This document shows positions 1 through 7,232 of a stretch of DNA of 16,308 nt, piece by piece. Under the pieces are notes generated by a model. It was not told the origin of the DNA and did no database searches. It was given only the letters and a program-made list of their open reading frames with translations. The first letter of the stretch is position 1; every line of letters begins with the position of its first letter. The position numbers and the translations under genes were made by a program. This DNA is from Lachnospiraceae bacterium UBA1258 (GTDB lineage: Bacteria; Bacillota; Clostridia; Lachnospirales; Lachnospiraceae), in NCBI GenBank assembly GCA_002308235.1, contig DBVS01000095.1:530-16837 (forward strand), written 5' to 3'.

Positions 1-23
1 GGGTTCAAGTCCCGCCGCCGGCA
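1..23 (+). tRNA. 3' end of a tRNA, probably tRNA-Leu (partial)
   Basis: The window opens inside the T arm of a tRNA. Most of the T stem, the T loop TTCAAGT (4-10), the 3' T-stem strand (11-15), a 7-base acceptor strand CGCCGGC (16-22) and discriminator A (23) can be read. No CCA follows, so the 3' CCA would be added after transcription. An acceptor beginning GCCGGCG, as this strand implies, together with discriminator A suits tRNA-Leu, but the anticodon lies outside the window, so the identity is an inference. A terminator follows immediately. Confidence 0.75.
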
Positions 24-25
24 TT

Positions 26-57
26 AAACTTCGCAGTATTGCGGAGTTTTCTTTTTA
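26..57 (+). terminator. Intrinsic terminator after the tRNA
   Basis: A 10-bp stem (26-35 with 40-49, one G-U pair) closes a 4-base loop and is followed by a T-rich run (47-57). It starts 2 bases after the tRNA end, so it ends the tRNA transcript. Only about 25 bases separate it from the mnmA start. Confidence 0.85.
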
Positions 58-82
58 TTTACGTAATGAAGGGAGGCATATA

Positions 83-1147
83 ATGAAAGCTCTCATAGCA
101 ATGAGCGGTGGCGTCGATTCGGGCGTAGCGGCTGCTTTGACCGTTAAAGCGGGTTTCGAAGGCGTAGGCTGCAATATGAAGCTTTTTGATGCTGCTGTCG
201 AGAAGACCGAGCGCAGTTGCTGCTCGTTGGAAGACGCTGAAGATGCACGCAGTATCGCGGTTAAACTCGGCATGCCCTTCTATGTTTTTAACCTTAAGGA
301 TGAGTTTAAGAAAAAGGTTATCGACACCTTTACTTCCTGCTATTTTTGCGGAATGACTCCCAATCCCTGCATCGACTGCAACCGGTATCTTAAATTTGGA
401 AAACTTCTTGAAAGAATGCGTGAACTTAACTGCGACCGCATTGTTACAGGTCATTACGCCCGTATTGAAAAAGAAGGAGACCTCTTTGTCCTTAAAAAAG
501 CAAAGGATCTTAATAAAGATCAGAGCTACGTTCTTTTCAGAATGAATCAGGAGCTTCTTTCTCATACAATGTTTCCCCTTGGTAACCTTACCAAGAGCGA
601 AGTACGTGAGATTGCGAAAGAGTACGGCTTTTCCAATGCAAACAAATCGGAAAGCCAGGACATTTGCTTTGTGCTGGATGGAGACTACGGGAAAGTCGTG
701 GAAGAATATACGGGGAAAAAGAGTGAACCAGGGAATTTTATAGATTGTGACGGCAATGTCATCGGACGCCATGAAGGCATCATTCACTACACCATAGGAC
801 AAAGAAAAGGCTTGAAGATCGCATTCGGAAAGCCCGTTTATGTATGTGCCATAAGACCCGAAACCAATGAAGTTGTGCTTGGTGATAATGAAGATCTGTT
901 CACCAAAACCGTTTATTCCACCGACAATAACTGGATTGCGGGCGGAGAGGCACCGGACGGCTTAAGATGCCTTGCAAAGGTGCGTTACAGAATGGAAGAA
1001 AAGCCCGGTACTCTTTACAATAAGGGGGACGGAATGCTGCGTTTTGTGTTTGACGATAAGCAGCGCGCGGTTACGCCCGGCCAGTCCGTTGTTTTTTACG
1101 ACGGGGACAAGGTGCTCGGAGGTGGCACAATAATTACGCGTAAATAA
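83..1147 (+). CDS. mnmA: tRNA-specific 2-thiouridylase MnmA
   Basis: MnmA activates U34 of tRNA-Lys/Glu/Gln with ATP and transfers persulfide sulfur to give s2U34 in the cytoplasm. The 354-residue protein has the PP-loop motif SGGVDS at residues 8-13, TPNPCIDCN at 92-100, GHYAR at 123-127, KDQSYVLF at 145-152, ESQDICF at 190-196 and YTIGQRKGL. By family knowledge Cys99 (nucleophile) and Cys195 (persulfide carrier) are the catalytic pair. Additional cysteines at 86, 89 and 96 surround Cys99. The length is normal for the family. The ATG at 83 has GGGAGG at 71-76. No strong promoter is visible between the tRNA terminator and the gene, so read-through or a weak promoter (TTGCGG at 39-44, CGTAAT at 62-67) may drive it. 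The identification is firm. Confidence 0.95.
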   Translation: MKALIAMSGGVDSGVAAALTVKAGFEGVGCNMKLFDAAVEKTERSCCSLEDAEDARSIAVKLGMPFYVFNLKDEFKKKVIDTFTSCYFCGMTPNPCIDCNRYLKFGKLLERMRELNCDRIVTGHYARIEKEGDLFVLKKAKDLNKDQSYVLFRMNQELLSHTMFPLGNLTKSEVREIAKEYGFSNANKSESQDICFVLDGDYGKVVEEYTGKKSEPGNFIDCDGNVIGRHEGIIHYTIGQRKGLKIAFGKPVYVCAIRPETNEVVLGDNEDLFTKTVYSTDNNWIAGGEAPDGLRCLAKVRYRMEEKPGTLYNKGDGMLRFVFDDKQRAVTPGQSVVFYDGDKVLGGGTIITRK

Positions 1148-1155
1148 GATAATTG

Positions 1156-1183
1156 TTGATTTTTTCCGCTTAATTGCTATAAT
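1156..1183 (+). promoter_or_regulatory. Predicted promoter of the aromatic operon (extended -10)
   Basis: TTGATT (1156-1161), a 16-bp spacer and TATAAT (1178-1183) preceded by TGC, an extended -10. Transcription should begin near 1190, directly before the terminator hairpin at 1201-1236. No better promoter is seen between that terminator and pheA, so this is the likely operon promoter. Confidence 0.6.
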
Positions 1184-1200
1184 AATCACAAGATATGACT

Positions 1201-1236
1201 GCGGTTCTTTCTTTACAGGCAGAACCGCTTTTGTTT
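1201..1236 (+). terminator. Intrinsic terminator / possible attenuator before pheA
   Basis: A perfect 8-bp stem (1201-1208 GCGGTTCT with 1221-1228 AGAACCGC) closes a 12-base loop and is followed by TTTTGTTTT. It can end mnmA transcripts. It also lies downstream of the best promoter and upstream of pheA, so it would also intercept the operon's own transcript about 10 bases after its start. No T-box features are visible. Confidence 0.8.
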
Positions 1237-1278
1237 TAAAAAGGCAATGCAACGCTTTAAAGCAGGAAAGGATTTGCC

Positions 1279-2370
1279 ATGACAGACATTTCAAAAGAGA
1301 GAGAGCACATAGAAGAGATCGATAAGAAAATGGCCGCTCTTTTTGAAGAAAGAATGAAAGTTGCCGAGAATATCGGAAAGTATAAGATCGAACACGGACT
1401 TAAGATATTCGACCCCACCAGGGAAAAAGAACTTTTGGAAAAAAACGGGAAAAATATTTCCGACATAGATCTGAGACCTTATTATATAATGTTTATGCAG
1501 TCGGTCATGGACATTTCAAAGCGTTACCAGCATAAGCTCATGGAGGGTGCAAAGGTTGCCTACAGTGGAATTGAAGGAGCTTTCGCAAGCATTGCCGCAG
1601 GAAAGATCTTTCCCGATGCCAACCGTGTTTCTTTCAACAGTTTTAAAGAAGCCTATAATGCCGTAGATGCGGGAACCTGCGATATGGCAGTCCTTCCCAT
1701 TGAAAACAGTTCCGCCGGAGAAGTCGGGCAGGTCATGGACCTTATGTATGAAGGAAATCTCTATATAAACGGGGTTTATTCTTTGAAGGTATCTCAGAAT
1801 CTCCTCGGTTTAAAGGGAAGCAAGCTGTCTGACATTAAAAAGGTTGTAAGCCATCCCCAGGCTCTTGAACAGTGTGCAGACTACATTTCCGACCATGATT
1901 TTACGATCGAGCAGGCTTCCAATACGGCCAGAGCCGCGAAAGAAGTCTTTGACAAGGGTGATAAGACCGTAGCCGCCATCGCCAGCCGTGAAACGGCCGA
2001 AATATACAATCTTTCGGTCCTTGATCATGACATTAACGGTGCATCCACCAACACTACCAGATTTGCTGTTTTTTCAAAAAGCAGGGAAAGCATCGTAAGT
2101 TCCGAAAACTTAAGTTCCTACATCCTTATGTTTACCGTCAAAAATGAGGCGGGAGGTCTTGCAGAGGCTATTTCCGTTATCGGTAAGCACGGATACAGCA
2201 TGAGGGTCCTTCGCAGCAGACCCCTTAAAAATGCGGCATTTCAGTATTATTTCTATGTGGAAGTCGAGGGTAAGCTTTCGTCAAAAGAAGGCGCGGACAT
2301 GCTCAAAGAACTTGACAGGCATTGTATCACTTTAAAGGTGCTCGGTTCCTATGCCATAGAGAACGAATAA
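1279..2370 (+). CDS. pheA: Bifunctional chorismate mutase-prephenate dehydratase (P-protein)
   Basis: This 363-residue protein converts chorismate to prephenate and then to phenylpyruvate, the committed route to phenylalanine. Residues about 1-90 are an AroQ-type chorismate mutase helix bundle (IDKKMAALFEERM, then GKYK and FDPTREKE). Residues about 92-270 are the prephenate dehydratase domain, with VAYSGIEGAFA near its start and the catalytic TTRF signature at 259-262. A C-terminal ACT domain (about 275-355) should bind phenylalanine. Its usual PGAL and ESRP motifs read AGGL (291-294) and RSRP (312-315). It is the first gene of the aromatic operon and starts 9 bases after AGGAAAGG; aroC follows after 9 bases. 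The assignment is firm; how the ACT variants affect feedback is unknown. Confidence 0.95.
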   Translation: MTDISKEREHIEEIDKKMAALFEERMKVAENIGKYKIEHGLKIFDPTREKELLEKNGKNISDIDLRPYYIMFMQSVMDISKRYQHKLMEGAKVAYSGIEGAFASIAAGKIFPDANRVSFNSFKEAYNAVDAGTCDMAVLPIENSSAGEVGQVMDLMYEGNLYINGVYSLKVSQNLLGLKGSKLSDIKKVVSHPQALEQCADYISDHDFTIEQASNTARAAKEVFDKGDKTVAAIASRETAEIYNLSVLDHDINGASTNTTRFAVFSKSRESIVSSENLSSYILMFTVKNEAGGLAEAISVIGKHGYSMRVLRSRPLKNAAFQYYFYVEVEGKLSSKEGADMLKELDRHCITLKVLGSYAIENE

Positions 2371-2379
2371 GGATAAATT

Positions 2380-3480
2380 ATGAAAAACACATTCGGTAAC
2401 AGTCTACAGATCACAATATTCGGTGAAAGCCACGGCCCCTATATCGGTGCCGTTCTGGACGGCCTTGCTCCGGGTATTGATATAAACGATGAATTCATCA
2501 AAAAGCAGCTGCTTTTAAGGCGTCCCTCGGGAGACATTTCCACCAAACGTGTGGAAGCAGACGAGTATTCCATAGTCAGCGGTGCGTTTAACGGTAAAAC
2601 TACCGGAACGCCCCTTTGTATTCTTATTCCAAACACTTCTCAGAAAAGCGCGGATTACGGTGAAAATGCAGAAAGACTTGCCCGTCCGGGACATGCGGAT
2701 TACACTGCTTTCGTTAAATACGGCGGTTTTGAAGATTACAGAGGCGGCGGACATTTCAGCGGCCGTATTACGGCGGCACTTGTGGCTGCCGCAGGTGTAG
2801 TCATCCCCGAACTTAACAAAAAGGGTATTTTCATCGGTACTCACATTAAAAGCGTCGGAAACGTAAACGACAGGGATTTTGCCGATTATAGGGCGGATAT
2901 TGACTATCTTTCTTCCGAAACCTTTGCGGTTTTATCAAGCGAAGCCGGAGAAAAAATGCAGGAGATCATTAAAAAGGCCGCAGCAGAGGGCGACAGCGTG
3001 GGCGGTATTTTGGAGTCGGCTGTCATAGGCCTTCCCGCAGGGCTTGGTGAACCCTGGTTTGATACGGTGGAAGGGGTTCTTTCTCACGCTCTTTTCAGTA
3101 TCCCTGCCGTTAAGGGAATCGAATTCGGTGCGGGTTTTTCAGGCGTTAACGGAAGCGGAAGCGAGTTTAACGATGCTTTCTTTTCGGAAAACGGTGAGAT
3201 TAAGACAAAGACCAACAATAACGGCGGCATAAACGGCGGCATCACCAACGGAATGCCTGTAACGGTGAGGCTTGCGGTTAAGCCCACTCCTTCAATTTAC
3301 AAAGAGCAGGACACTGTGGAACTTAATTCCGGCGAAAACAGAAAGCTTGTAATTAACGGACGCCACGATCCTACCATCATTCACAGGGCAAGGATCGTAG
3401 TTGATTCCGTTATTGCTTTGACGGTTTACGATCTTTTGGCGGCTCGTTTCGGAACCGATTTCTTCGGAGGAAGAAACTGA
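2380..3480 (+). CDS. aroC: Chorismate synthase
   Basis: AroC makes chorismate from EPSP using reduced FMN, the last shikimate step. The 366-residue protein has GESHG at 16-20 (His18) and RPGHAD around His105, the two family catalytic histidines, plus RRPSGD and GGGHFSGR typical of clostridial members. Near the C-terminus the usual GRHDPCIVPRA reads GRHDPTIIHRA (327-337), a modest divergence at the FMN/substrate pocket. Length is normal. The Shine-Dalgarno AAGGA (2369-2373) overlaps the pheA stop codon, and the aroC stop overlaps the next start by one base (TGATG), which points to translational coupling. Confidence 0.96.
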   Translation: MKNTFGNSLQITIFGESHGPYIGAVLDGLAPGIDINDEFIKKQLLLRRPSGDISTKRVEADEYSIVSGAFNGKTTGTPLCILIPNTSQKSADYGENAERLARPGHADYTAFVKYGGFEDYRGGGHFSGRITAALVAAAGVVIPELNKKGIFIGTHIKSVGNVNDRDFADYRADIDYLSSETFAVLSSEAGEKMQEIIKKAAAEGDSVGGILESAVIGLPAGLGEPWFDTVEGVLSHALFSIPAVKGIEFGAGFSGVNGSGSEFNDAFFSENGEIKTKTNNNGGINGGITNGMPVTVRLAVKPTPSIYKEQDTVELNSGENRKLVINGRHDPTIIHRARIVVDSVIALTVYDLLAARFGTDFFGGRN

Positions 3481-4721
3481 TGGAATACGGACTTATCGCC
3501 GAATCGCTCAAACACAGCTATTCAAAGGAAATACACGAGCTTTTCGGTTTTTATACCTATGAATTGAAGGAAATCGAACCTTCGAACCTTGAAGCCTTTA
3601 TGAAGGCTAAAGACTTTAAAGGGATCAATGTTACGATACCCTATAAAGAAGCCGTTATTCCGTTCCTGGACGAGATCGACCCTGTAGCAAATGAAATCGG
3701 TGCGGTAAACACGGTGGTTAACCGCAACGGCAAGCTTTACGGCTTTAATACCGATTTTTTCGGAATGAGCGAACTCATTAAAAAGACCGAAATGGATTTT
3801 AAAGGAGCCAAGGTTTTGATCCTCGGAACCGGCGGAACCTCAAAGACCGCTGCATATACCGCAAAGCATTTAGGAGCGGAAACCATCATTAAGGTAAGCC
3901 GTAAGCCCGGTAAAGAATGTATAACCTATGAGGAAGCGGTTTTAAGTCACAGTAACGCGGATTTTATCATCAACACGACGCCTGTGGGTATGTATCCGAA
4001 GGAAGACGGAATGCCCGTAGATTTAAGCGCTTTTTCGGGATTAAAGGGCGTCATCGATGCAATTTATAATCCCCTTAATACAAAGCTCGTTTTATCGGCC
4101 AAAGACAGGGGCATTAATGCCACAGGCGGCCTTTATATGCTGGTAATGCAGGCTGTAGGAGCTCTTTCAAAGTTTATGAATGCGGAAGTTTCATCGGAAA
4201 AGGCACTTGAGATTTATCATAAGATCCTTTTTTCAAAGGGTAATCTGATATTGACGGGAATGCCGGGGTCCGGGAAAAGCACTGTGGGAAAGCTGCTGGC
4301 GGAAAGGTTTTCTCTTGATTTTATTGATACGGACGAGGAGATCGTACGTCGTGAAGGAAGAGAAATAAAAGATATTTTTGAAACGGACGGAGAGGCTTAT
4401 TTCAGAAATGTGGAAAGTGATGTGATCCTTTCTTTGTCTAAGGAGAAAAATAAGCTTATTTCCACAGGCGGAGGGGCGGTACTGAGACCCTGTAACGTAG
4501 AAAATCTTCGGAAAAACGGAACTGTGGTTTTTCTTGACAGAGATCCGTCAGAGATCACACCGACGAATGACAGACCTCTTGCCGACAACTGTGATAAAGT
4601 GATGCGCCTTTACAGAGAGCGGCTTCCGATCTATAAGAAAAACATGGATATTGAAGTGATTGTCAAGGATAGTCCGGAAGCAGTCGCAGATGAAATAGGG
4701 AGAATTATTGATGCGTATTAA
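3480..4721 (+). CDS. aroE-aroK: Fused shikimate dehydrogenase-shikimate kinase
   Basis: One 413-residue reading frame joins two consecutive shikimate enzymes. Residues 1 to about 245 are AroE: shikimate-binding HSYS (12-15), NVTIPYK with catalytic Lys56, NTDFFG with Asp92, the NADP-binding GTGGTS (116-121) and NTTPVGMYP. Residues about 255-413 are AroK: Walker A GMPGSGKST (260-268), DTD (283-285), Arg309 in FRNVE, GGG (330-332) and the lid motif NDRPLA (363-368). All expected catalytic residues of both domains are visible. The protein would take dehydroshikimate to shikimate and then shikimate 3-phosphate. GGAGG at 3466-3470 serves the ATG at 3480. It sits mid-operon between aroC and aroQ. 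Fusions of this type are known in Clostridia. Confidence 0.95.
   Translation: MEYGLIAESLKHSYSKEIHELFGFYTYELKEIEPSNLEAFMKAKDFKGINVTIPYKEAVIPFLDEIDPVANEIGAVNTVVNRNGKLYGFNTDFFGMSELIKKTEMDFKGAKVLILGTGGTSKTAAYTAKHLGAETIIKVSRKPGKECITYEEAVLSHSNADFIINTTPVGMYPKEDGMPVDLSAFSGLKGVIDAIYNPLNTKLVLSAKDRGINATGGLYMLVMQAVGALSKFMNAEVSSEKALEIYHKILFSKGNLILTGMPGSGKSTVGKLLAERFSLDFIDTDEEIVRREGREIKDIFETDGEAYFRNVESDVILSLSKEKNKLISTGGGAVLRPCNVENLRKNGTVVFLDRDPSEITPTNDRPLADNCDKVMRLYRERLPIYKKNMDIEVIVKDSPEAVADEIGRIIDAY
4697..4703 (+). promoter_or_regulatory. Ribosome binding site deciding the aroQ start
   Basis: AGGGAGA lies 7 bases before ATG 4711 but only 4 before the in-frame TTG at 4708, so ATG 4711 is preferred as the aroQ start. 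Confidence 0.7.
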
Positions 4722-5145
4722 AGTGATCAACGGACCCAATATCAATATGCTCGGAGTCAGAGAACCCGATCTATACGGGAAGACGGGATATGCGGAGCTG
4801 GTGGATGAAATCAAAAAGCACGGAGAAAGGCTGGGAGTCTATGTTGAAGTATTCCAGAGCAATCACGAAGGTGCTCTTGTTGATGAGATCCAGGCCTGCT
4901 ACGGACTTTTTGACGGTATTGTCATAAATCCCGGAGCATATACACATACGAGTATAGCAATCCTTGATGCCATCAAAGCTGTATCAATCCCGACGGTGGA
5001 AGTTCACATTTCGGATGTCGATTCCAGAGAAGAATTCAGAAAGATAAGCTACGTCCGTGCCGCCTGCGTTGCCACAATCAAGGGACATGGCATCAACGGA
5101 TATTTGGAAGCCATGGACCTTCTTTTTAAGGAGTATGGCAAATGA
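4711..5145 (+). CDS. aroQ: 3-dehydroquinate dehydratase, type II
   Basis: This enzyme dehydrates 3-dehydroquinate to 3-dehydroshikimate. The protein of 144 residues, normal for the dodecameric type II family, has NGPNINMLG (7-15), catalytic Tyr22 in DLYG, QSNHEG (49-54), NPGAYTHTS (73-81) with substrate-binding Asn73 and His79, and EVHISD with the catalytic His99. The start was set at ATG 4711 rather than TTG 4708 because of Shine-Dalgarno spacing. The gene overlaps the end of aroE-aroK by 11 bases and the start of aroA by 4 (ATGA), so it is firmly part of the operon. It is unrelated to the AroQ-class chorismate mutase despite the shared name. Confidence 0.95.
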   Translation: MRIKVINGPNINMLGVREPDLYGKTGYAELVDEIKKHGERLGVYVEVFQSNHEGALVDEIQACYGLFDGIVINPGAYTHTSIAILDAIKAVSIPTVEVHISDVDSREEFRKISYVRAACVATIKGHGINGYLEAMDLLFKEYGK

Positions 5146-6362
5146 AGATCGAAATAAAAAGAAGCACTGCACGGGGAGAGGTCGTTGCGCCTCCCTCAAA
5201 GAGCCTTGCTCACAGATATTTGATCTGCGCCGCTCTTGCCGAAGGCGTAAGCGTAATTTCGAATGTTGATTTTTCGGAAGACATTCTTGCTACAATAGAT
5301 TGCATTAAGGCTCTCGGCGCAGACGTAAAGATTTCCGGAAGAAAAGTTACCGTGACCGGAAGGGGAAGGTCTTTTAAGAAAGGTGAAACCGTATTTTCCT
5401 GCAGAGAAAGCGGAAGTACCGTAAGATTCTTTATGCCGGTGTCCATGATGCTCTGCGAATCGGCCGTGTTTACAGGGTCGGGTCGTCTCATGGAAAGACC
5501 GTTTTCCGTATATGAAGATATTTGCAGGGAAGAAAGCATAGATTTCGAGAAACACGAAGGCGGAATCTTTGTTTCCGGTAAGCTTATAAAGAATGCTTTT
5601 TCAATTCCCGGAGACATAAGCAGTCAGTTTGTGACGGGGCTTATGTACGCCCTTGCTTTGTCAGGGAAAGGCGGAAAGATAACACTTACGGGAAACATTG
5701 AAAGCAGGTCATATATCAACCTTACAATGGGCGCATTCAAAGCTTTCGGAGTGAAGGCGGAGTTTTCGGGAGAGAGGGAAATCATGATCGAACCGGGAAA
5801 CTTTAAAAATACGGACATAACCGTTGAGGGTGATGCCTCCAATGCGGCTTTTCTTGATGCTTTTAATCTTGCGGGGGGAAGTGTTTCGGTTACGGGACTA
5901 AATAAAGACAGCGCCCAGGGAGATATGATCTATAAGAAATATTTTAATATGCTCCTTTCTGTCAAAAGGCCCAAGATCGATATAAGCGATTGCCCTGATT
6001 TGGGCCCCGTTTTAATGGCGGTTTTATCATTAAGAGGTGGAGGCGGGATCCTGACCGGCACCAAACGACTTAAGATTAAAGAAAGCGACAGAGGTGTCGC
6101 AATGGCCGAGGAACTTGAAAAATTCGGAATTAAGGTTCAAGTCGGTGATAATTCCATAGAGATCTTCGAAGGTTCCCTGCAGGCTCCGAAGACCATTCTT
6201 TCCGGCCATAACGATCACAGGATAGTAATGGCACTTTCCGTTTGTTTAAGCGTGACAGGCGGTGAAATCACCGGCACCGAAGCCGTAAAAAAGAGCTTTC
6301 CCGATTATTTTTCGGTCATAAAAGGACTTGGAATTGAGGTTATCGAAGATGGAATGGATTAA
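5142..6362 (+). CDS. aroA: 3-phosphoshikimate 1-carboxyvinyltransferase (EPSP synthase)
   Basis: AroA joins PEP to shikimate 3-phosphate. The 406-residue protein has PPSKSLAHR at 17-25 (Lys20, Ser21, Arg25 bind shikimate 3-phosphate), the PEP/glyphosate loop RESGSTVRFF at 88-97, SSQF, DCPDLGP, KESDRG and GHNDHRIVM near the C-terminus. The E. coli loop GNAGTAMRP aligns as ESGSTVRF: the key glycine (Gly91, E. coli Gly96) is kept, while the position of Pro101 is Phe96. Length is slightly below the usual 425-430 residues, within the family range. AAGGAG at 5128-5133 serves ATG 5142. It overlaps aroQ by 4 bases and tyrA by 14. Confidence 0.95.
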   Translation: MKIEIKRSTARGEVVAPPSKSLAHRYLICAALAEGVSVISNVDFSEDILATIDCIKALGADVKISGRKVTVTGRGRSFKKGETVFSCRESGSTVRFFMPVSMMLCESAVFTGSGRLMERPFSVYEDICREESIDFEKHEGGIFVSGKLIKNAFSIPGDISSQFVTGLMYALALSGKGGKITLTGNIESRSYINLTMGAFKAFGVKAEFSGEREIMIEPGNFKNTDITVEGDASNAAFLDAFNLAGGSVSVTGLNKDSAQGDMIYKKYFNMLLSVKRPKIDISDCPDLGPVLMAVLSLRGGGGILTGTKRLKIKESDRGVAMAEELEKFGIKVQVGDNSIEIFEGSLQAPKTILSGHNDHRIVMALSVCLSVTGGEITGTEAVKKSFPDYFSVIKGLGIEVIEDGMD

Positions 6363-7212
6363 CGACAGTAACATTTTGATAGTCGGCCTGGGCCTTATGG
6401 GCGGCAGTTACGCAAAGGCATTAAAAAGAATGGGTTATCATGTCTTTGCAATCGACAGGGATCCCGAATCCGTGGAATATGCCCTCACAAACGGCATTAT
6501 CGACAGAGGTGCTTCCGAGGGCGGCGAAGAGCTCATCAAAGCTGCGGACGCCATCGTTGTTGCCCTTTACCCCTCGGCTGTGGCAGGATGGATCTCGGAT
6601 AATCAGAAGTTTTTTAAGCCCGGCATCCGGATTACGGACGTAACGGGTATAAAATCCGCCGTTGTTTTCGATGTTCTTAAGATACTTCGTAAGGATGTTG
6701 AATTTATAGCTGCTCACCCCATGGCGGGGCGGGAAGTTTCGGGCGTTAAAAACAGCGATGACGGTATGTTTAAAGATGCAAACTATATTGTCGTTGCTAC
6801 TCCCGAAAACACGCAGGATGCGATAGAATGGTGTAAAGGCTTGGGGAGGATCTTGGGCTTTAAACGTATCTGTGTGCTTTCCCCCAAAGAACACGACAGA
6901 GTTATAGCCTTTGTTTCCCAGCTCACTCATTGTATTGCGGTTTCTTTGATGACCTGCACCGACAACGAGCACCTTGTGGATTATACGGGAGATTCCTTCA
7001 GGGATCTTACGAGGATTGCCAGGATAAATGAGAATATGTGGACCGAATTATTCTTTATGAACAAGGAATCTTTGCTTAGAGAAATGAACCTGTTTATTGA
7101 TGAATTCAATTCTATCAGGGATCTCATTGAAAAAGAGGACGCCGAAGGCTTAAAAGAAAAGATGCGTCTTTCCACCAAGAGAAGAGCCCTTTTTGACAAG
7201 AAACAGGGTTAA
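6349..7212 (+). CDS. tyrA: Prephenate dehydrogenase
   Basis: TyrA oxidatively decarboxylates prephenate to 4-hydroxyphenylpyruvate on the way to tyrosine. The Rossmann motif GLGLMGGS spans residues 13-20, and Asp36 at the end of the second strand suggests NAD rather than NADP. HPMAGRE carries His123, an active-site region of the family, and LTH occurs further on. The 287-residue protein ends after the helical dimerisation domain, with no C-terminal ACT domain. An in-frame TTG at 6328 would lengthen it by 7 residues, but GAGGT (6336-6340) sits 8 bases before ATG 6349, so ATG is chosen. It overlaps the aroA end by 14 bases; a 20-base gap leads to the DAHP synthase gene. Confidence 0.93.
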   Translation: MEWINDSNILIVGLGLMGGSYAKALKRMGYHVFAIDRDPESVEYALTNGIIDRGASEGGEELIKAADAIVVALYPSAVAGWISDNQKFFKPGIRITDVTGIKSAVVFDVLKILRKDVEFIAAHPMAGREVSGVKNSDDGMFKDANYIVVATPENTQDAIEWCKGLGRILGFKRICVLSPKEHDRVIAFVSQLTHCIAVSLMTCTDNEHLVDYTGDSFRDLTRIARINENMWTELFFMNKESLLREMNLFIDEFNSIRDLIEKEDAEGLKEKMRLSTKRRALFDKKQG

Positions 7213-7232
7213 GATATCAGGAGTAAGAAATT

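Noticed and set aside
79..84. TATAAT overlapping the mnmA start codon
   Set aside because: A promoter here would start transcription inside the coding region; the mnmA start has a good Shine-Dalgarno, so the match is chance.
59..802. 247-codon antisense reading frame opposite mnmA
   Set aside because: It lies wholly opposite a clear mnmA, has no ribosome binding site or recognisable domain, and looks like an open shadow frame.
1195..1239. 14-codon leader ORF spanning the hairpin before pheA
   Set aside because: It has no ribosome binding site, would start about 5 bases from the predicted transcript start, and holds one Phe codon and no Tyr or Trp codons, so a classical peptide-type attenuator is not supported.
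1237..1261. Promoter between the terminator and pheA (TTGTTT with TTTAAA)
   Set aside because: The spacing is about 19 bp and the -10 is poor, much weaker than the extended -10 at 1178-1183.
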